The notes under the pieces: model-generated
The model's input: only the letters and a program-made list of their open reading frames with translations
Databases searched by the model: none
Told to the model about the DNA's origin: nothing
Made by a program: the position numbers and the translations under genes
Assembly (NCBI RefSeq): GCF_036195045.1
Contig: NZ_CP108100.1
Coordinates: forward strand, 7,998,001 to 8,062,000
Origin: Streptomyces sp. NBC_00236
GTDB lineage: Bacteria; Actinomycetota; Actinomycetes; Streptomycetales; Streptomycetaceae
Length of the DNA: 64,000 nucleotides
Direction: 5' to 3'
Shown here: piece by piece, positions 64,000 through 64,000 of the stretch
Layout: each line of letters starts with the position of its first letter
How positions within the stretch are numbered: position 1 is the first letter of the stretch

Positions 64000-64000
64000 C

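Overview
The window is high-GC actinobacterial DNA, almost certainly a Streptomyces chromosome. Genes are dense and many overlap by 4 bases (ATGA/GTGA). GTG and TTG starts are common, third codon positions are nearly all G or C, secreted proteins carry Tat signals or lipoboxes, and operators typical of Streptomyces are present (CebR, DasR-like, SoxR, Fur-family). I see no rRNA, tRNA, CRISPR array or intact mobile element.

Left part (1-24 kb). After a phosphoribosyltransferase-hydrolase fusion (141-1433) comes the most unusual unit: a ten-gene, tightly coupled operon (1721-13232) behind a Fur-family operator (1615-1633). It encodes an ATP-grasp ligase, a DUF364 heavy-metal-chelation-type protein, a cysteine-synthase-like PLP enzyme, a dipeptide-epimerase-like enolase, an MFS exporter, a methyltransferase, and a complete peptide/nickel-type ABC importer. 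I read it as a candidate metallophore make-export-retrieve system of a type I do not recognise. It is followed by an FGE/EgtB-like protein, a SnoaL-like protein, and a glycine-betaine/osmoprotectant ABC system whose permeases and binding protein (14645-16949) lie apart from the probable ATPase (20571-21734). Between them are a DUF6807/oxidoreductase pair and a beta-lactamase-fold hydrolase. A proline-iminopeptidase-like hydrolase and a divergent rhodanese/CstR-like sulfur-stress pair close this part.

Middle (24-41.5 kb). Here lie a LmbE-type deacetylase, an enoyl-CoA hydratase, an SDR, a secreted GH84 glucosaminidase with a DasR-like site, a three-gene acyl-CoA dehydrogenase operon ending in twin palindromes, and a secreted AIM6-like phosphodiesterase. 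The patch 34.5-36.7 kb looks eroded: a tiny membrane protein, a MerR regulator, the last 21 codons of a lost SDR, a Cys-rich protein and a small hypothetical protein. An APC permease with a perfect 88-bp tandem duplication at its 3' end, a PepSY lipoprotein and an ABC exporter behind a SoxR-type promoter follow.

Right part (41.5-64 kb). It holds a SpoIIE-type phosphatase, a GH9 cellulase behind a perfect CebR box, and a five-gene betaine operon (betB, betA, ATPase, fused permease, binding protein) that makes and imports glycine betaine. Then come DUF-type genes, including a DUF2625 gene with an apparent pair of compensating frameshifts, a mannonate-dehydratase-family enolase, a second ABC exporter, a BenE-type transporter divergent from an XRE-cupin regulator with twin operators, a Tat-exported amidase, a phytase-esterase-like secreted protein and a partial gene at the edge.
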